Origin: Clostridium beijerinckii
GTDB taxonomy: Bacteria; Bacillota; Clostridia; Clostridiales; Clostridiaceae
Reading direction: 5' to 3'
Assembly (NCBI RefSeq): GCF_036699995.1
Contig: NZ_CP144906.1
Location: 1,302,001-1,366,000, forward strand
Length of the DNA: 64,000 bases
A program made the translations under genes and the position numbers. Shown piece after piece: positions 16,140 through 26,208 of this stretch. The notes under the pieces were generated by a model that saw only the letters and a program-made list of their open reading frames with translations, was not told the origin of the DNA and did not search any database. Each line of letters begins with the position of its first letter. The stretch's first letter is position 1.

Positions 16140-18779
16140 ATGAAATTTATGAAAACCAATGACTTAAGAGAAGCATACTTGAAATTTTTTGAAAGTAAAG
16201 ATCATTTAAGAATGAATAGTTTTTCTTTGGTTCCAAAGAATGATAAAAGTTTATTATTAATAAATGCAGGAATGGCTCCATTGAAGCCTTATTTTACTGG
16301 ATTACAAGAGCCGCCAAAGAGAAGAATTACAACTTGTCAAAAATGTATTAGAACAGGGGATATCGAAAATGTAGGTATTACAAGTAGACATGGTACTTTC
16401 TTTGAGATGCTTGGAAACTTTTCTTTTGCAGATTATTTCAAGAAAGAAATAATTCCTTGGGCTTGGGAGTTTATCACAGAAGTGTTGGAACTTCCTAAAG
16501 ATAGATTATATGTAACTATATATTTAGATGATGATGAAGCATATGAATACTGGACTACACTTACAGATGTAGATAAAACTCATATATTTAGATTAGGCAA
16601 GGAAGATAATTTCTGGGAACATGGTGCAGGTCCATGCGGTCCTTGTACAGAAATTCATTTTAATAGATCAGAAGAAATACCAACTGACGCTGATGAGTTC
16701 GTTAAATTAGCAGATGAAGATAAAATAATAGAATTCTGGAACCTTGTTTTCACTCAATTTGATGGTGATGGAAAAGGAAATTATGAAAAACTTGCTAACA
16801 CTAACATTGATACAGGTATGGGACTTGAAAGACTTGCAACTATAATGCAAGAAAAAAATAGCATTTTTGAAATTGATACGTTAGAAAATATTTTAAATGA
16901 AGTTGCAAAATTAGCTAATGTTAAATATGGAGAAAATCAAAAAACAGATATATCTTTAAGATTAATAACTGATCATATTAGATCAATAACTTTCATGATT
17001 TCAGATGATGTTATGCCATCTAATGAGGGTAGAGGATACGTTTTAAGAAGACTTCTTAGAAGAGCAGCAAGACATGGAAAAACTTTAGGAATTAAAGAAG
17101 CATTCCTTTGTAATTTATGTGACACTGTTATAAGAGATTCAAGTGAGGCTTATCCAGAATTAAATAGTAAGAAAGAATATATTAAAAAAGTAATTAAAAT
17201 AGAAGAAGATAAATTCAGAGAAACTTTAGATTCAGGAATGGAAATATTGAATGGATTTATAAGTGAATTAAAAGCAAAGAATGAAAAAGTTCTTAGCGGT
17301 GTAGATGGATTCAAATTATATGATACATTTGGTTTCCCAATGGAACTTACAAAAGAAATATTAGAAGATGAAGGTTTATCATTGGATGAAGAGGCTTTCC
17401 ATGAAGAAATGAAAGTTCAAAGAGAAAGAGCTAGAAGTGCAAGAAAAGTTTCTAATTACATGGGAACTGATGTTAAGACATTAGATATTATACCAGCAGA
17501 AGTTGAAACTGTTTTTGATGGGTATGAAAATGATACTTTAAATGCAGAAGTTAAAGTGTTAATTGAAGGGGAAGACTTTACAGATACTATAACAGAAGGC
17601 AACAAAGCTATTATAGTTACAAATGTTACTCCTTTATACGCTGAAATGGGTGGTCAAATAGGAGACACAGGTGTAATATTTAATGATAGTTTTAAGGCTA
17701 ATGTACTTGATACTAAAAAGAACATAGGTGGAAAAATAGTTCATTTTGTTGAAGTTGTATCAGGAGAACTTAAAGTGGGAGATACAGTTACTATTGAGGT
17801 GGATAAAGTTAGACGTGAAAACATCAAGAAAAATCATACTGCAACTCACCTTTTAGATAAAGCGTTAACTGAGGTTCTTGGATTACATGTTCATCAAGCT
17901 GGATCATATGTAAGTTATGATAGACTTAGATTTGACTTTTCTCACTTTGAAGCTATGACGGAGGAAGAAATAAATAGGGTTGAAGATTTAGTAAATGAAG
18001 CAATTACAAGTGTTACACCGGTTATTACAGAAGTTATGGATCTTCAAGAAGCAAAAAATAGTGGGGCTATAGGTATATTTGATGACAAATATGCTGATAA
18101 AGTTAGAGTTGTAAGTGCAGGTGAATACTCTAAGGAGCTATGTGGTGGAACACATATAGACAACACAGGAAAGATTGGTTTATTTAAAATCATATCTGAA
18201 AGTGGTATTGCGGCAGGAACAAGAAGAATTGAAGCTGTAATAGGAAAAGAAGCTTATAAAATAATAAATGAAAAGAAAGATTTGTTAAAAGAAATTTCAA
18301 CTAAGCTTAAATGCTCAGAAAAAGAATTGTTAGCTAAACTTGATCAACAAGTTAAGGAGCTTAAGGAAAAAGATAAAGAAATAACAGTTTTAAAATCTAA
18401 ATTCGCATCAATGGGAATAGATGATATAGTATCTTCTTCAAGAAACGTCAAGGATATAAATGTAATTTCTTATGAATTAAAAGACGTTGATAGTGATACT
18501 TTAAGAGATGTTTGTGAAAAAGTAAGAGATAAAGCTCCAAATAGTATAGTTTTACTTATGAGTGCAAATGCTGGAAAAGTTATTATTTGTGCTATGGCAA
18601 CTAAAGATGCAGTAGCTAAAGGTGCTCATTGCGGAAAGTTAATAAAAGAAATATCTTCTATGCTTGGCGGCGGAGGCGGCGGAAGACCAGACATGGCTCA
18701 AGCCGGTGGAAAAATGCCAGAAAAGATACAAGAAGCAATTGAAGAATCATATAAAATAGTGGAAACTTTAGCAAAGTAG
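16140..18779 (+). CDS. alaS: Alanyl-tRNA synthetase
   Basis: 879 residues, full length. The class II catalytic domain is N-terminal, with the [18 protein letters not shown] motif. The editing domain carries the zinc/hydrolase residues His566 and His570 (HTATH) plus Cys668 and His672 (CGGTH). The C-terminal oligomerisation/C-Ala domain follows and ends with the [15 protein letters not shown] motif. GGAGGA is nine bases before the ATG. Expression is governed by the alanine T-box about 270 bases upstream. It leads into the conserved ireB-ruvX order. Confidence 0.98.
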   Translation: MKFMKTNDLREAYLKFFESKDHLRMNSFSLVPKNDKSLLLINAGMAPLKPYFTGLQEPPKRRITTCQKCIRTGDIENVGITSRHGTFFEMLGNFSFADYFKKEIIPWAWEFITEVLELPKDRLYVTIYLDDDEAYEYWTTLTDVDKTHIFRLGKEDNFWEHGAGPCGPCTEIHFNRSEEIPTDADEFVKLADEDKIIEFWNLVFTQFDGDGKGNYEKLANTNIDTGMGLERLATIMQEKNSIFEIDTLENILNEVAKLANVKYGENQKTDISLRLITDHIRSITFMISDDVMPSNEGRGYVLRRLLRRAARHGKTLGIKEAFLCNLCDTVIRDSSEAYPELNSKKEYIKKVIKIEEDKFRETLDSGMEILNGFISELKAKNEKVLSGVDGFKLYDTFGFPMELTKEILEDEGLSLDEEAFHEEMKVQRERARSARKVSNYMGTDVKTLDIIPAEVETVFDGYENDTLNAEVKVLIEGEDFTDTITEGNKAIIVTNVTPLYAEMGGQIGDTGVIFNDSFKANVLDTKKNIGGKIVHFVEVVSGELKVGDTVTIEVDKVRRENIKKNHTATHLLDKALTEVLGLHVHQAGSYVSYDRLRFDFSHFEAMTEEEINRVEDLVNEAITSVTPVITEVMDLQEAKNSGAIGIFDDKYADKVRVVSAGEYSKELCGGTHIDNTGKIGLFKIISESGIAAGTRRIEAVIGKEAYKIINEKKDLLKEISTKLKCSEKELLAKLDQQVKELKEKDKEITVLKSKFASMGIDDIVSSSRNVKDINVISYELKDVDSDTLRDVCEKVRDKAPNSIVLLMSANAGKVIICAMATKDAVAKGAHCGKLIKEISSMLGGGGGGRPDMAQAGGKMPEKIQEAIEESYKIVETLAK

Positions 18780-18895
18780 TATACTTTTTATAAAAAATAG
18801 GTTATAATCTAATTATAGTTATTGAATAAATTTAAAAAATAAAGTTAATAATAAATATGGACATCGTTTCCTTATAAAATGATTAAGGGGGTGAG

Positions 18896-18911
18896 TTGCT
18901 TTAAGTAGCAA
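18896..18911 (+). promoter_or_regulatory. Hairpin between ribosome-binding site and start of ireB
   Basis: TTGCT-TTAAGT-AGCAA can form a short hairpin between a strong Shine-Dalgarno (AAGGGGGTGA, 18885-18894) and the ATG at 18916. Without the hairpin the spacing is unusually long, over 20 bases; with it the spacing becomes normal. There is no better-placed site near the ATG. Confidence 0.5.
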
Positions 18912-18915
18912 TTTT

Positions 18916-19173
18916 ATGAGTAATAATATTGAACATACAATGCAATTTGATTTAAGTAAGAATAAAGAAGCTCTTACAAAAACAATATTAACAGAGGTTT
19001 ATAATTCATTACAGGAAAAAGGATATAATCCTATAAATCAATTAGTTGGATATTTGATTTCAGGAGACCCTACTTATATCACTAATTACAACGGAGCAAG
19101 AGCTTTAGTAAGAAAACTCGAAAGAGATGACATACTAGAAGAAGTTATAAAATCTTATTTAGAGATAAAGTAG
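18916..19173 (+). CDS. ireB: IreB-family regulatory phosphoprotein (UPF0297)
   Basis: 85 residues, matching the family length. The protein opens MSNNIEHTMQFDL and contains the conserved GYNPINQLVGYLISGDPTYI block. In Enterococcus faecalis IreB is a target of the PASTA kinase IreK and its phosphatase, and modulates cephalosporin resistance; that role is known for the family, not shown here. The alaS-ireB-ruvX-DUF1292 order is conserved in Firmicutes. A hairpin lies between its ribosome-binding site and its start. A strong terminator follows the stop codon. Confidence 0.93.
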   Translation: MSNNIEHTMQFDLSKNKEALTKTILTEVYNSLQEKGYNPINQLVGYLISGDPTYITNYNGARALVRKLERDDILEEVIKSYLEIK

Positions 19174-19175
19174 AG

Positions 19176-19207
19176 AGTGCCCGTTTATAACGGGCACTTT
19201 TAATTTT
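19176..19207 (+). terminator. Rho-independent terminator after ireB
   Basis: A perfect 8-base GC-rich stem AGTGCCCG / CGGGCACT with a 7-base loop is followed by TTTAATTTT, three bases after the ireB stop. The downstream ruvX gene is therefore partly uncoupled from alaS-ireB. Confidence 0.9.
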
Positions 19208-19281
19208 AGCATATGAAAGAAAGTGCAATATCACGATTTGGTTGATACTTGTTGCTTATATGTTGTGAGAGGTGCTGTAAT

Positions 19282-19698
19282 TTGAGGATACTTGGATTAG
19301 ATTTGGGTTCAAAGACTATAGGAGTGGCAGTAAGTGATCCATTAGGATTCACTGCTCAAGGTCTGACTACAGTTAGAAGAACTAATAAAGAAAAAGATAT
19401 AGCGGAAATAAAAAAGTTTTGTGATGAATATGATGCAAAGGTTATTGTAATTGGATTACCCAAGAATATGAACGGAACAATAGGACCATCTGGAGAAATT
19501 GCGATGGCTTTTGGAAAGATTATAGAAGAAGAACTTAATGTAGAAGTGAAATTCTGGGATGAACGTTTAACTACTGTTGCAGCACATAAAGCAATGCTTG
19601 AAGCTGATTTGTCAAGGAATAAGAGAAAGAAGATAGTAGATAAAGTTGCATCAACTTACATACTTCAAGGATATTTAGATATGATTTCAAGAAAATAA
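19282..19698 (+). CDS. ruvX: RuvX/YqgF family RNase H-fold nuclease (pre-16S rRNA processing)
   Basis: 138 residues, typical length. The RNase H-like fold is marked by [18 protein letters not shown] at the N terminus, [10 protein letters not shown] in the middle and [11 protein letters not shown] near residue 97, carrying the expected acidic residues. The family processes the 5' end of 16S rRNA in E. coli and was also proposed as a Holliday junction resolvase. The start is TTG 19282, seven bases after GAGAGGTG; the longer frame from 19249 encodes a Cys-rich extension absent from the family. Confidence 0.93.
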   Translation: MRILGLDLGSKTIGVAVSDPLGFTAQGLTTVRRTNKEKDIAEIKKFCDEYDAKVIVIGLPKNMNGTIGPSGEIAMAFGKIIEEELNVEVKFWDERLTTVAAHKAMLEADLSRNKRKKIVDKVASTYILQGYLDMISRK

Positions 19699-19767
19699 AT
19701 ATATGATAGAATAGGAAAATTTGAGAAGTATATGTATAAGATTAATTTCTTATACAATATGCTTTTA

Positions 19768-19872
19768 TTAATAAATATATATTGCAAAAATAATCATTAT
19801 CATAATTCTAAAAATATTGCAGGAATTTTAACCTCGATTGTGAATTGTGAAATGTGCATTGTTAATTGCAAC
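19768..19872. repeat. Dispersed repeat family B, copy 3
   Basis: It has the same leader (ATATATATTGCAAAAATAATC, CATAATTCTAAAAATATTG, AGGAATTTTAACCTCGATTG) and only about four heptamer-like units (TTGTGAA, ATGTGCA, TTGTTAA). It ends about 30 bases before the DUF1292 gene, so it is within that gene's leader or promoter region. A weak dyad TGTATAAG / CTTATACA at 19731-19756 lies between ruvX and this repeat. Confidence 0.8.
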
Positions 19873-19900
19873 ATAAATAAAATACAGAAGGGATACATTT

Positions 19901-20179
19901 ATGGATAAGGAAGCAAAATATGTATATATACCTGATCAAGAAGGAAATGATGTTAAGTTTGAGGTTATTATATACTTTGAAATAGAAAAATTAAAAGGCC
20001 AATATATTATTGCGACTCCTGCATTTGAAGAAACTGATGAAGCTTATGCTTTTAAGATATTCAAAGATGAGGATGGAAGCGATATATTTATAGCTTTAGA
20101 AGATGACGATGAAGAATTCGAAATGGTATTAGAAACTTATGAAACTCTTATGAATGAAGATGGTTTAATTGAGGAATAG
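19901..20179 (+). CDS. DUF1292 family protein (YrzB-like)
   Basis: 92 residues, strongly acidic. The DUF1292 pattern is visible: VYIPDQEGNDVKFEV, then YIIATPAFEETDEAYAFKI, and an acidic tail with FEMVLETYETLMNE. It is found beside ruvX and ireB in most Firmicutes, but its molecular function is not established. AGAAGGG precedes the ATG. A family B repeat is inserted just upstream. Confidence 0.92.
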   Translation: MDKEAKYVYIPDQEGNDVKFEVIIYFEIEKLKGQYIIATPAFEETDEAYAFKIFKDEDGSDIFIALEDDDEEFEMVLETYETLMNEDGLIEE

Positions 20180-20265
20180 TATACAATCTAGTAATTATGA
20201 TATTTTCTTTAATGCTTATTTAGAGAAAAATCAATTCATTTAATATGAAAAGTGAGGTGTCATGT

Positions 20266-20730
20266 ATGGATGCATCAAATTTAATTGATATGAATGCCTT
20301 GAAGGAAGACTTGAAAAAAAAGGGTTATAAATTAACACCACAAAGAAGATCAATTGTTGATACTATTATTGAAAATGAAGGTCAACATTTAACAGCGGAA
20401 GAAATATATGATAGTGTAAAAAAGAGTTGTCCGGAAATTGGATTGGCAACAGTATATAGAACTATTCTTTTGCTAGAAGAATTAGGAGTAATATCTAGAT
20501 TAGATCTAAATGATGGATGTAGTAGATATGAAATAGTGCATTCAAATGAAACGCACAGACATCATCATCTTATTTGTAATATCTGTCATAAGGTTTTAGA
20601 AGTTCAGGATGATTTGTTAGAGGATTTAGAATCTGGAATCGAAAAGCAATATAAGTTTAAGATTTTAGATCATAGTGTAAAGTTTTTTGGCGTATGTGAT
20701 GAATGCCAAAAGAAACTAAGTGATGAATAA
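20266..20730 (+). CDS. Fur-family metal-dependent transcriptional regulator
   Basis: 154 residues. The winged-helix domain (YKLTPQRRSIVDTI, LATVYRTILLLEELGVI) is followed by a dimerisation domain with ETHRHHHLIC and two CxxC pairs (CNIC, CDEC) that hold structural zinc. Fur, PerR and Zur share these features and I cannot separate them securely by eye. The position downstream of ruvX-DUF1292 is the common location of the clostridial Fur-like paralogue. I start at ATG 20266, eight bases after GAGGTG; an in-frame ATG at 20245 lies before that site. Confidence 0.92.
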   Translation: MDASNLIDMNALKEDLKKKGYKLTPQRRSIVDTIIENEGQHLTAEEIYDSVKKSCPEIGLATVYRTILLLEELGVISRLDLNDGCSRYEIVHSNETHRHHHLICNICHKVLEVQDDLLEDLESGIEKQYKFKILDHSVKFFGVCDECQKKLSDE

Positions 20731-20844
20731 AAGGACTTTTAATAGAAAATTAGAAATAAAATAAAGTCAAAAGTGTGTCAGATATTTTGCCGTGAATAAA
20801 GTAAGGATATATATTTTACGGTTTATATATTTACTAAGAAAATG

Positions 20845-20882
20845 CATTTGGTGCCATGCTTAAAAAGGTATGGTATCAAATG
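20845..20882. other. Long imperfect hairpin in the fur-rnjA gap
   Basis: CATTTGGTGCCATGC and GTATGGTATCAAATG form a stem of about 15 pairs with one or two mismatches and an 8-base A-rich loop. No T-run follows, so it does not look like a terminator. The remainder of the 360-base gap (20731-21091) is AT-rich, with no recognised gene or riboswitch. Confidence 0.5.
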
Positions 20883-21091
20883 GCAATTGTTATTGAGGTA
20901 TATATATTTAAAGTGAATTAATATGGCTAAACCTTATATGCTAAATAAAGCAATGTAGGCTTATAGATTGGAATGTGGATTAAGGTCGCCTGTATTAATG
21001 TAAAATATATTGTCACATAGGACTTGTTATTTTTTAATACTAAAGAAAGAACCTTTGTTTATAAATAATATTAGGAAAAAGGAGGGGAAGT

Positions 21092-22759
21092 ATGAAAAAT
21101 GAAAGAGCGAAGATAAAAATAATTCCTCTTGGTGGTATAAACGAAATCGGAAAAAATATAACAGCTATAGAATATAAAGAAGATATTATTATTATAGACT
21201 GTGGACTAAAATTTCCGGATGATGATATGTTTGGAATAGATATTGTAATACCAGATGTTTCATATCTAATCAAAAATTCAGAGAAAATCAAGGGGATATT
21301 TTTAACTCACGGACATGAAGACCATATAGGAGCGTTGCCGTATGTGCTTAGACAACTAAATGTTCCTGTTTATGGCACTAAGCTTACTCTTGGAATAGTT
21401 GAAACAAAACTAAAAGAACATGGTTTGTTATCTTCAACAGAGCTCGTAAGAGTAAAGCCAAAGGATATAATTAAACTTGATAGCGTCTCAGTTGAATTTA
21501 TAAAGACTAATCACTCAATTGCAGATTCAGTTGCAATTGCGGTTCATACACCACTTGGGGTAGTACTTCATACAGGAGATTTTAAGATTGATTACACACC
21601 AATTGATGGAGAAATGATGGATTTTGGAAGATTAGCTGAACTTGGAAGAAAGGGAGTTTTAGTATTAATGGCGGATTCAACAAATGTTGAAAGACCAGGA
21701 TATACTATGACAGAAAAGGTTGTTGGAGAGACTTTCTTAAGGCTTTTTGCTAAGGCTAAGGGTAGGTTAATAGTTGCAACATTTGCATCTAATGTTCACA
21801 GAATTCAACAAATAATTACAGCTGCTGAAGCTTATGAAAAGAAGGTAGCAGTTTCAGGAAGAAGTATGGAAAATATCGTTCAAGTTGCAATAGAACTTGG
21901 ATATCTTACAGTTGGAAAAGATGTACTTGTTCCAGTGGATCAAATTTCAAAATATCCAAACGAAAAAATTGTTGTAATAACAACTGGAAGCCAGGGGGAA
22001 CCAATGTCTGCTCTTGCAAGAATGGCAGCATCGGAGCATAGAAAAATTAATGTGATTCCAGGCGATACAGTAATTATTTCAGCAACACCTATACCAGGTA
22101 ATGAAAAATTTGTTTCAAAAGTTATAAATCAATTATTTAAAAAAGGTGCTCAAGTTATATATGATTCTCAGGAAAAGATTCATGTTTCAGGTCATGCCTG
22201 TCAAGAAGAACTTAAACTAATGCAGGCTTTAGTTAAACCAAAATTCTTTGTGCCAGTTCATGGTGAATATAGACATTTGAAGAAGCATGGTGAATTAGCT
22301 ATGGAAGTTGGACTTTCAGAAAAGAATTTATTAATACCTGAAAATGGAGATGTAATTGAAGTAGCGAGAAATTATATTAAAAAGAATGGAACTGTTGTAT
22401 CAGGTCAAGTATTTGTTGATGGTCTCGGTGTTGGAGATGTCGGAAATATTGTCTTGAGAGATAGAAAACATCTTTCACAAGATGGTATCTTAACAATAGT
22501 AGTAACAATAGAAAAACAGACTGGAAGGGTTGTATCCGGTCCAGATATAATTTCAAGGGGATTCGTCTATGTCAGAGAATCTGAAGGTCTTATGGATGAA
22601 GCAAGAGAAATTGTTAAATCTGTATTAAAGACTTGTGAAGAAAAACAGATTACTGACTGGGCTACATTAAAATCTAAGATGAGAGATCAGCTTAGAGAGT
22701 ATCTTTACGAAAAGACTAAGAGAAAACCTATGATATTACCAATAATTATGGAGTTTTAG
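21092..22759 (+). CDS. rnjA: Ribonuclease J
   Basis: 555 residues, normal length. It is a metallo-beta-lactamase/beta-CASP nuclease with 5'-3' exonuclease and endonuclease activity in mRNA turnover and rRNA maturation. The zinc motif HGHEDH is at residues 73-78, the TGDFKID motif near 165 and the GHACQEEL and VPVHGEYRHL motifs near 370-390; the C-terminal domain ends PMILPIIMEF. AAAGGAGGGG gives a strong ribosome-binding site. Only one copy is in the window; clostridia may encode a second elsewhere. Confidence 0.96.
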   Translation: MKNERAKIKIIPLGGINEIGKNITAIEYKEDIIIIDCGLKFPDDDMFGIDIVIPDVSYLIKNSEKIKGIFLTHGHEDHIGALPYVLRQLNVPVYGTKLTLGIVETKLKEHGLLSSTELVRVKPKDIIKLDSVSVEFIKTNHSIADSVAIAVHTPLGVVLHTGDFKIDYTPIDGEMMDFGRLAELGRKGVLVLMADSTNVERPGYTMTEKVVGETFLRLFAKAKGRLIVATFASNVHRIQQIITAAEAYEKKVAVSGRSMENIVQVAIELGYLTVGKDVLVPVDQISKYPNEKIVVITTGSQGEPMSALARMAASEHRKINVIPGDTVIISATPIPGNEKFVSKVINQLFKKGAQVIYDSQEKIHVSGHACQEELKLMQALVKPKFFVPVHGEYRHLKKHGELAMEVGLSEKNLLIPENGDVIEVARNYIKKNGTVVSGQVFVDGLGVGDVGNIVLRDRKHLSQDGILTIVVTIEKQTGRVVSGPDIISRGFVYVRESEGLMDEAREIVKSVLKTCEEKQITDWATLKSKMRDQLREYLYEKTKRKPMILPIIMEF

Positions 22760-22921
22760 AAACATGAAAGAAAATAACAATTCTAAAACTGCAGAGAATA
22801 TATTTTATTATTAATAATTAAATTATGAATAAATGAAATATTAAATTGTTAAATATATATTCTTTGGAATAGGGTTGACTTTTTTTGATGAAAAGAGTAG
22901 AATTTATAATAGTTGTGTAGG

Positions 22922-22953
22922 AATTGGATACTTTAAGTATCCAATTTTCTTTT
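22922..22953 (+). terminator. Rho-independent terminator between rnjA and typA
   Basis: A 10-base perfect stem AATTGGATAC / GTATCCAATT with a 5-base loop is followed by a T-rich run. A TATAAT box lies at 22905-22910 just before it, but without a well-spaced -35, so a short attenuated leader transcript is possible but unproven. The remaining gap (22760-23150) is AT-rich with nothing else recognised. Confidence 0.8.
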
Positions 22954-23150
22954 GGAAAAAAACAGTTATAGGTTTACATTAATGTGTGAGTAAATTTTAT
23001 CGTAATTTATTTATAATATATAGGAATAATATATTAATAGTTATGAAGTTATTTACAATGTATACTTAAATTTTAACTAATTTATATACAAACTAAAGAT
23101 AAACTATAAAAGAAAAATTCGCAGCTTGCTTGCTGTTTGGAGGAATAATA

Positions 23151-24977
23151 ATGGAATTAATTAAAAGAGAAGATATAAGAAATATTGCTATAATTGCCCA
23201 CGTTGACCACGGTAAGACAACTTTAGTAGATGCTTTATTAAAACAAAGCCATACATTTAGAGCTAATGAAAAAGTAGAAGAAAGAGTTATGGATTCTAAT
23301 GACTTAGAAAAAGAAAGAGGAATTACAATTCTTTCAAAGAATACTGCAGTAATTTATAATGATATAAAAATAAATATAGTAGATACACCAGGGCATGCTG
23401 ATTTCGGTGGAGAAGTTGAACGTGTACTTAAGATGGTTGATTCAGTTTTGCTTGTTGTTGACTCTTATGAAGGACCAATGCCACAAACTAAATTCGTTTT
23501 AAAGAAATCATTAGAATTAGGTTTAAAGCCAATAGTTATAATTAACAAAATAGATAAACCAAATGCTAGACCAACAGACGTTATTGACGAAGTATTTGAT
23601 CTATTCGTAGAACTTGGAGCTAATGATGAACAATTAGATTTCCAAATTATTTATGCGTCAGCTAGAGAAGGCTTTGCAAGATATAATGTAGATGATCAAA
23701 ATAACGATATGACTCCTATATTTGATACAATATTAAAATATGTTGCACCACCAGAAGGATATATGGATGAGCCACTTCAAATGCTTGTTAGTACACTAGA
23801 TACAAATGCATTTGTTGGGAAAATTGCAATTGGTAAGATACATCGAGGTACAGTAAAGAGAAATCAAACAGTTGCTTTATTAAAGAATGATGGATCAAGC
23901 GCTAATTACAAAATAACTAGTATATTCACGTATAAAGGATTAAAGAGAGAAGAAGCAGAAGAAGCTTCAATGGGAGATATAGTTGCAGTAAGTGGTGTTA
24001 TTGATGCTAATATAGGTGATACTATAGCAGATTCATCATCACCAGAAGCATTACCATTCCTTGAAATAGATGAACCAACATTAAATATGAACTTCATGGT
24101 TAATGATTCACCATTTGCAGGTCAAGAAGGTGAGTTCGTAACATCAAGACATTTAAGAGATAGATTAATGAAAGAACTTGAAACAAATGTAAGTTTAAGA
24201 GTAAAAGAACTTACTCCAGATTGTTTTGAAGTTTCAGGAAGAGGAGAACTTCACCTTTCAGTTCTTATTGAAACAATGAGAAGAGAAGGATATGAATTCC
24301 AAGTTTCAAAGGCAAATGTTATATTTAGAGAAGTAGATGGCCACAAGGAAGAACCAATTGAGTACTTAACAATTGATGTTCCAGAAGAATTTATGGGACC
24401 TGTTATGGAAAAGTTAGGACCAAGAAAAGCAGAAATGGTTAATATGACATCTGCAGTAAATGGATATACAAGATTAGAATTCACAGTTCCAGCTAGAGGC
24501 CTTATTGGATTTAGAAGTGAATTAATGACTGATACAAAAGGTAATGGAATTATGAATCACGTATTCCATTCTTATGAAAAATACAAAGGTGATATTCCAG
24601 GAAGAAGCAGAGGATCAATAATTTCATTCGAAGCAGGAGATTCAATAGCATATGGATTATATAGTGCTCAAGAAAGAGGTCAATTATTCATAGGTGCTGG
24701 TGTTCCTGTATATGGTGGTATGATTGTTGGGGTTTCTGCAAGAGCAGAAGATCTTGAAATTAATGTATGTAAAATGAAGAAACTTACTAATACAAGATCA
24801 TCAGGTGCTGATGATGCATTAAAATTAACTCCACCAGTTGAAATGTCTCTTGAACAATGTTTAGAATTTATAAATGCTGATGAATTGGTAGAAGTTACAC
24901 CAAAGAATATAAGAATGAGAAAAAGAGTATTGGATAGTGCTGAAAGAAGAAGAATGATTAGCAGAAATAAAAAATAA
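23151..24977 (+). CDS. typA: Ribosome-associated GTPase TypA/BipA
   Basis: 608 residues. It is a translational GTPase related to EF-G, involved in ribosome assembly and stress adaptation. G1 (AHVDHGKTT) is at residues 16-24, DTPGH follows near 73, NKID near 130; EF-G-like domains III and V and the TypA-specific C-terminal domain follow. The ATG at 23151 has TTTGGAGGA upstream; an in-frame upstream ATG at 23130 would precede that site. Very regular codon use suggests good expression. Confidence 0.97.
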   Translation: MELIKREDIRNIAIIAHVDHGKTTLVDALLKQSHTFRANEKVEERVMDSNDLEKERGITILSKNTAVIYNDIKINIVDTPGHADFGGEVERVLKMVDSVLLVVDSYEGPMPQTKFVLKKSLELGLKPIVIINKIDKPNARPTDVIDEVFDLFVELGANDEQLDFQIIYASAREGFARYNVDDQNNDMTPIFDTILKYVAPPEGYMDEPLQMLVSTLDTNAFVGKIAIGKIHRGTVKRNQTVALLKNDGSSANYKITSIFTYKGLKREEAEEASMGDIVAVSGVIDANIGDTIADSSSPEALPFLEIDEPTLNMNFMVNDSPFAGQEGEFVTSRHLRDRLMKELETNVSLRVKELTPDCFEVSGRGELHLSVLIETMRREGYEFQVSKANVIFREVDGHKEEPIEYLTIDVPEEFMGPVMEKLGPRKAEMVNMTSAVNGYTRLEFTVPARGLIGFRSELMTDTKGNGIMNHVFHSYEKYKGDIPGRSRGSIISFEAGDSIAYGLYSAQERGQLFIGAGVPVYGGMIVGVSARAEDLEINVCKMKKLTNTRSSGADDALKLTPPVEMSLEQCLEFINADELVEVTPKNIRMRKRVLDSAERRRMISRNKK

Positions 24978-25016
24978 TTTGCTGAAAATACTTTAACTAT
25001 TAAATAAAATAAATAT

Positions 25017-25058
25017 AATTAAAGTAAATGGTCTTTATTTGGCTATTTACTTTTAATT
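25017..25058 (+). terminator. Probable terminator-like hairpin after typA
   Basis: AATTAAAGTAAAT pairs with ATTTACTTTTAATT (one bulge) around a 15-base loop. The T-rich right arm itself may act as the U-tract. It lies between typA and mltG. Confidence 0.45.
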
Positions 25059-25085
25059 ATATCTAGGAGAAAGTAGAAAAAGTTT

Positions 25086-26111
25086 ATGAATAAATATAAA
25101 TCTTTTAGAAAGCTAATACTGTTAATCATATTATTTTTATTTGTAATAACTCTGACGTTTGTAATATCTTATAGTAGTACCATAAGAAAACCATTAAAGT
25201 CAGCTGAAGACTCAATTATAATTGAAGTCAAACAAGGCGAAGGTTTTTATGATGTATTGGATAGGTTGGACAAAGAAAATAAATTGACCAATAAACTTCT
25301 TATTAAAGTAAATCTGGCTATAGATAAAAGAAAAGTAAACTTAACAGAAGGTATATATGAAATCAATACAAATTCATCCTTAGAAGAGCTGATAAAATCT
25401 TTAGAAAATAAGGATGGAGATAAGGATTTAGTTAAATTAACTATACCAGAAGGTTATTCTATGGAAGATATTGCTAAAAGCGTAGAAGATAAAGGTATTT
25501 GTTCTAAAGACGAATTTATTAAAGATGTTAAAGATTACAAATTACCTAGTTTTGTGAAAAATAATAACAAGAAGAGATATAATTTGGAAGGGTATTTATA
25601 TCCTGATACATATTTAATAGAAAAAGGGTCAAATGCAAATGAAGTAATTAAATCTATGCTAGATAGATTTGAAGATGTGCTTAAGCAGGCTGAAGATGAA
25701 ACTAAAGTTGAAATAAATGATGAAGATGTAGAAAAAATAGTTACTATAGCGTCTATGATAGAAAGAGAAGCAAGAGTGCCTGGTGACAGACCATTAATAT
25801 CATCGGTTATTTACAACAGGTTAGAAAAAGATATGAAACTTCAAATAGATGCAGCAGTAATTTATGCATTAGGATATCATGTTGATGTAGTATTAAACAA
25901 GCATCTAGAAGTGGATTCGCCATATAATGTATACAAGTATAAAGGCCTTCCAGTCGGTCCTATAGCAAATCCAGGTTTAGACTGTATTAAGGCAGCATTG
26001 CTTCCTGAAAAGACAGATTATTTATATTATATTATGAAAGATGATGGAGCGCATTATTTTACTAATAACTATGAAGATTTTTTAAATAAGAAAAAAGAAT
26101 TGGGATACTAA
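25086..26111 (+). CDS. mltG: Endolytic murein transglycosylase MltG (YceG-like)
   Basis: 341 residues. A single N-terminal membrane segment (about 10-30) anchors an extracellular YceG domain. The catalytic glutamate region IASMIEREARVPGD lies around residue 226, followed by the conserved SSVIYNRL, LQIDAAV and LPVGPIANPG motifs. MltG cleaves nascent glycan strands and sets their length. The order mltG-O-methyltransferase-U32 protein matches yrrL-yrrM-yrrN in B. subtilis. Confidence 0.95.
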   Translation: MNKYKSFRKLILLIILFLFVITLTFVISYSSTIRKPLKSAEDSIIIEVKQGEGFYDVLDRLDKENKLTNKLLIKVNLAIDKRKVNLTEGIYEINTNSSLEELIKSLENKDGDKDLVKLTIPEGYSMEDIAKSVEDKGICSKDEFIKDVKDYKLPSFVKNNNKKRYNLEGYLYPDTYLIEKGSNANEVIKSMLDRFEDVLKQAEDETKVEINDEDVEKIVTIASMIEREARVPGDRPLISSVIYNRLEKDMKLQIDAAVIYALGYHVDVVLNKHLEVDSPYNVYKYKGLPVGPIANPGLDCIKAALLPEKTDYLYYIMKDDGAHYFTNNYEDFLNKKKELGY

Positions 26112-26113
26112 CT

Positions 26114-26156
26114 GTAATGCACAATTCACAATGCACAATCGATAGTTGTGAATTGA
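26114..26156. repeat. Family B heptamer fragment in both orientations
   Basis: TGCACAATTCACAATGCACAAT is followed by ATCGATAGTTGTGAATTG: heptamer units on the minus strand facing one unit on the plus strand, forming a dyad. The 60-base leader of full family B copies is missing. It lies between mltG and trmR. Confidence 0.55.
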
Positions 26157-26208
26157 TAATTTAAGTTGTTTTTTGTTTATCTATAATACAGATTTATGGA
26201 GGAAATTC

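Noticed and set aside
22905..22953. A promoter plus tiny attenuated RNA upstream of typA.
   Set aside because: TATAAT is present, but the nearest TTGACT is 24 bases away, too far for a standard promoter; the hairpin is explained as the rnjA terminator.
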